From NCBI RefSeq assembly GCF_019969845.1, contig NZ_JAHXYR010000007.1:124001-188000 (forward strand): DNA of 64,000 nucleotides, read 5' to 3'. This DNA comes from Sphingobacterium sp. GVS05A. GTDB taxonomy: Bacteria > Bacteroidota > Bacteroidia > Sphingobacteriales > Sphingobacteriaceae. Below, in pieces: positions 62,794 through 64,000 of the stretch. The first letter of the stretch is position 1, and each line of letters begins with the position of its first letter. The notes under the pieces were generated by a model that saw only the letters and a program-made list of their open reading frames with translations, made no database searches and was not told the origin of the DNA. A program made the translations under genes and the position numbers.

Positions 62794-63837
62794 ATGTTTC
62801 CAGCTGCTGAAAAGCGATTTATAAAGACCAATTTTATTACGATTATCGTACTATTTATGGTCATTATTGCTGGGGGTGTTGTGCGGAGTACAGGTTCAGG
62901 CATGGGATGTCCAGATTGGCCTAAATGTTTTAACCGTATTATTCCACCCACAGATATTTCCCAATTACCACAAGGATACGAACAACATTATATTGAAGGG
63001 AGAACAAAGAAGAATGAACGTTTCGCCAAGATTGTAGAATTTTTTGGTGATAAGGAAATGGCTTACAAGCTTCGTACCGACAAAAGTATTTTGCAGCATG
63101 AGGAATTTAATGTTGCGAAGACTTGGACGGAGTATATCAATCGCTTGGTAGGAGTTATTTCTGGATTCTGTTTATTGTTTACTGCAATTTATTCCTTCAC
63201 GTATATAAAATCAAAAAGTTCGATCGTTGTTTGGTCAGTGGTTAATCTTTTTGTTGTGGTCATTCAAGCCTGGTTAGGTTCGATCGTTGTATCAACCAAT
63301 TTAATGCCTTGGATAATCACTGTACATATGCTCTTGGCGCTTGTAATTGTTTGTATAAGTATATATACATACTTTAAAGCGGTTACACTACGTGACAAGA
63401 CCATATTGGTTAATCGTTCTTTAAGCGTATTAAAAGGTCTTGCGTTGATCTCCATTTTGTTGATGTTAACGCAGGTGATCGTCGGAACGGGTGTTCGGGA
63501 GGAAGTTGATCTATTGACTGGCTCCAACATTGCCCGTGCCGATTTTATAACAGCTATTGGCCAACAATTCGAAGTACATCGATGGTTGGCATATTGTTCT
63601 TTGATTTTAGTTATTGTATTATTCTTTTTGGTCCGCACAAGTTTCAATACGGGATCTAAGCAGTTTAAATTTGCTTTAATCGCATTGATCCTCGTGGGTA
63701 TCCAAATGCTATCAGGAATTATCTTAGCTCGATTTGCAATACCTGCATTTGCGCAGACAACGCATCTGGTTGTTGGGACACTTTTATTTGGTGCTCAATT
63801 TTATCTGTTGTTGCTGTTAAATAAGCAAAGGCATTAA
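62794..63837 (+). CDS. ctaA: Heme A synthase
   Basis: This integral-membrane COX15/CtaA-family protein oxidises the C8 methyl of haem O to give haem A for the oxidase. I start at the ATG at 62794; the frame extends 18 codons further up, through the coxA terminator, so the longer version is unlikely. The 347-residue protein has eight helices and the family block STGSGMGCPDWPKCF. Haem-binding His residues are visible in EYINRLVG-region helices and in TVHMLLALV, EVHRWLAY and TTHLVVGTLL. ctaB follows. Confidence 0.93.
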   Translation: MFPAAEKRFIKTNFITIIVLFMVIIAGGVVRSTGSGMGCPDWPKCFNRIIPPTDISQLPQGYEQHYIEGRTKKNERFAKIVEFFGDKEMAYKLRTDKSILQHEEFNVAKTWTEYINRLVGVISGFCLLFTAIYSFTYIKSKSSIVVWSVVNLFVVVIQAWLGSIVVSTNLMPWIITVHMLLALVIVCISIYTYFKAVTLRDKTILVNRSLSVLKGLALISILLMLTQVIVGTGVREEVDLLTGSNIARADFITAIGQQFEVHRWLAYCSLILVIVLFFLVRTSFNTGSKQFKFALIALILVGIQMLSGIILARFAIPAFAQTTHLVVGTLLFGAQFYLLLLLNKQRH

Positions 63838-63910
63838 TTTTGAAATTCGAGATGTTTATGTTAAAAACTATGTGTTTGAATACACTGGTAGTAGGAGGTC
63901 TCTTTTAATT

Positions 63911-64000
63911 ATGAAAGAATTTATTTCAGATTTTAAAAAGCTAGTTAAGTTAAGACTTACGTTGACGGTGGTATTCTCCGCGTCAATTGCTTTTCTGATA
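63911..64000 (+). CDS. ctaB: Protoheme IX farnesyltransferase (partial, 5' end only)
   Basis: The ATG at 63911 opens a frame that runs off the window edge; 30 codons are seen. The start MKEFISDFKKLVKLRLTLTV with a membrane helix beginning VVFSASIAFLI matches the N-terminus of CtaB/CyoE, which attaches farnesyl to haem B to form haem O. The place directly behind ctaA fits. An AGGAGG lies 12 bases upstream. Confidence 0.85.
   Translation, partial: MKEFISDFKKLVKLRLTLTVVFSASIAFLI

Noticed and set aside
63852..63908. 18-codon frame ending two bases before ctaB
   Set aside because: It has no family likeness and lies where the AGGAGG ribosome site of ctaB is. Chance frame or, at most, a coupling peptide.

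Overview
The window looks like chromosomal DNA of a Bacteroidota bacterium of the Sphingobacteriaceae, most likely Sphingobacterium (inference). The grounds are five SusC-like receptor genes (one partial) with four SusD partners, Bacteroidota-type promoters (TTTG or TTG about 19-22 bp before TAnnTTTG), near absence of Shine-Dalgarno sites, a DUF6266 gene, and an alternative complex III plus cytochrome oxidase operon. I see no tRNA, rRNA, CRISPR array, insertion sequence or prophage.

Region 1 (1-6.2 kb) holds the 5' part of a SusC-like receptor on the minus strand, a small outer-membrane beta-barrel with a clear promoter, and a convergent TonB-dependent receptor. Region 2 (6.5-15.9 kb) is a plus-strand cassette: ECF sigma factor, FecR-type anti-sigma factor, SusC with an N-terminal STN signalling domain, SusD lipoprotein, purple-acid-phosphatase-like metallophosphoesterase and glycerophosphodiester phosphodiesterase. 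It reads as a surface uptake system for phosphorylated organic compounds rather than plain sugars (inference). Region 3 (16.1-21.3 kb) carries glycoside hydrolases: GH3 on plus; a sialidase-like BNR lipoprotein and a GH29 alpha-L-fucosidase on minus.

Region 4 (21.3-41.1 kb, all minus) is the most unusual part. Three paralogous SusC/SusD pairs are interleaved with three paralogous ROK-family regulators. Two ROK genes sit 24 bp upstream of their susC. The third lies behind a terminator downstream of its susD. All four transcription units start behind the same inverted repeat, CTTTTTA-N7/8-TAAAAAG, placed just upstream of the -33 element, with a shared TTAAG flank and a TAnnTTTA -7 element. This looks like a shared regulatory site of a ROK/SusCD regulon that I do not recognise as described. 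The neighbouring fucosidase and sialidase-like genes suggest host-type or fucosylated glycans as substrate.

Region 5 (41.1-51 kb) mixes housekeeping and glycan genes: an HGSNAT-like membrane acyltransferase, rpsO, a DUF6266 protein, pnp, a DUF493 protein, a GH92 alpha-mannosidase divergent from a LacI regulator, and msrB. The msrB gene appears to have lost its lipoprotein signal through a one-base change in an A8 run. Region 6 (51.1-64 kb) is a respiratory operon in strong, even codon usage: actA to actF (alternative complex III), coxB, coxA, then ctaA and the start of ctaB for heme A. Together these carry electrons from quinol through complex III to cytochrome c oxidase and make the oxidase cofactor.
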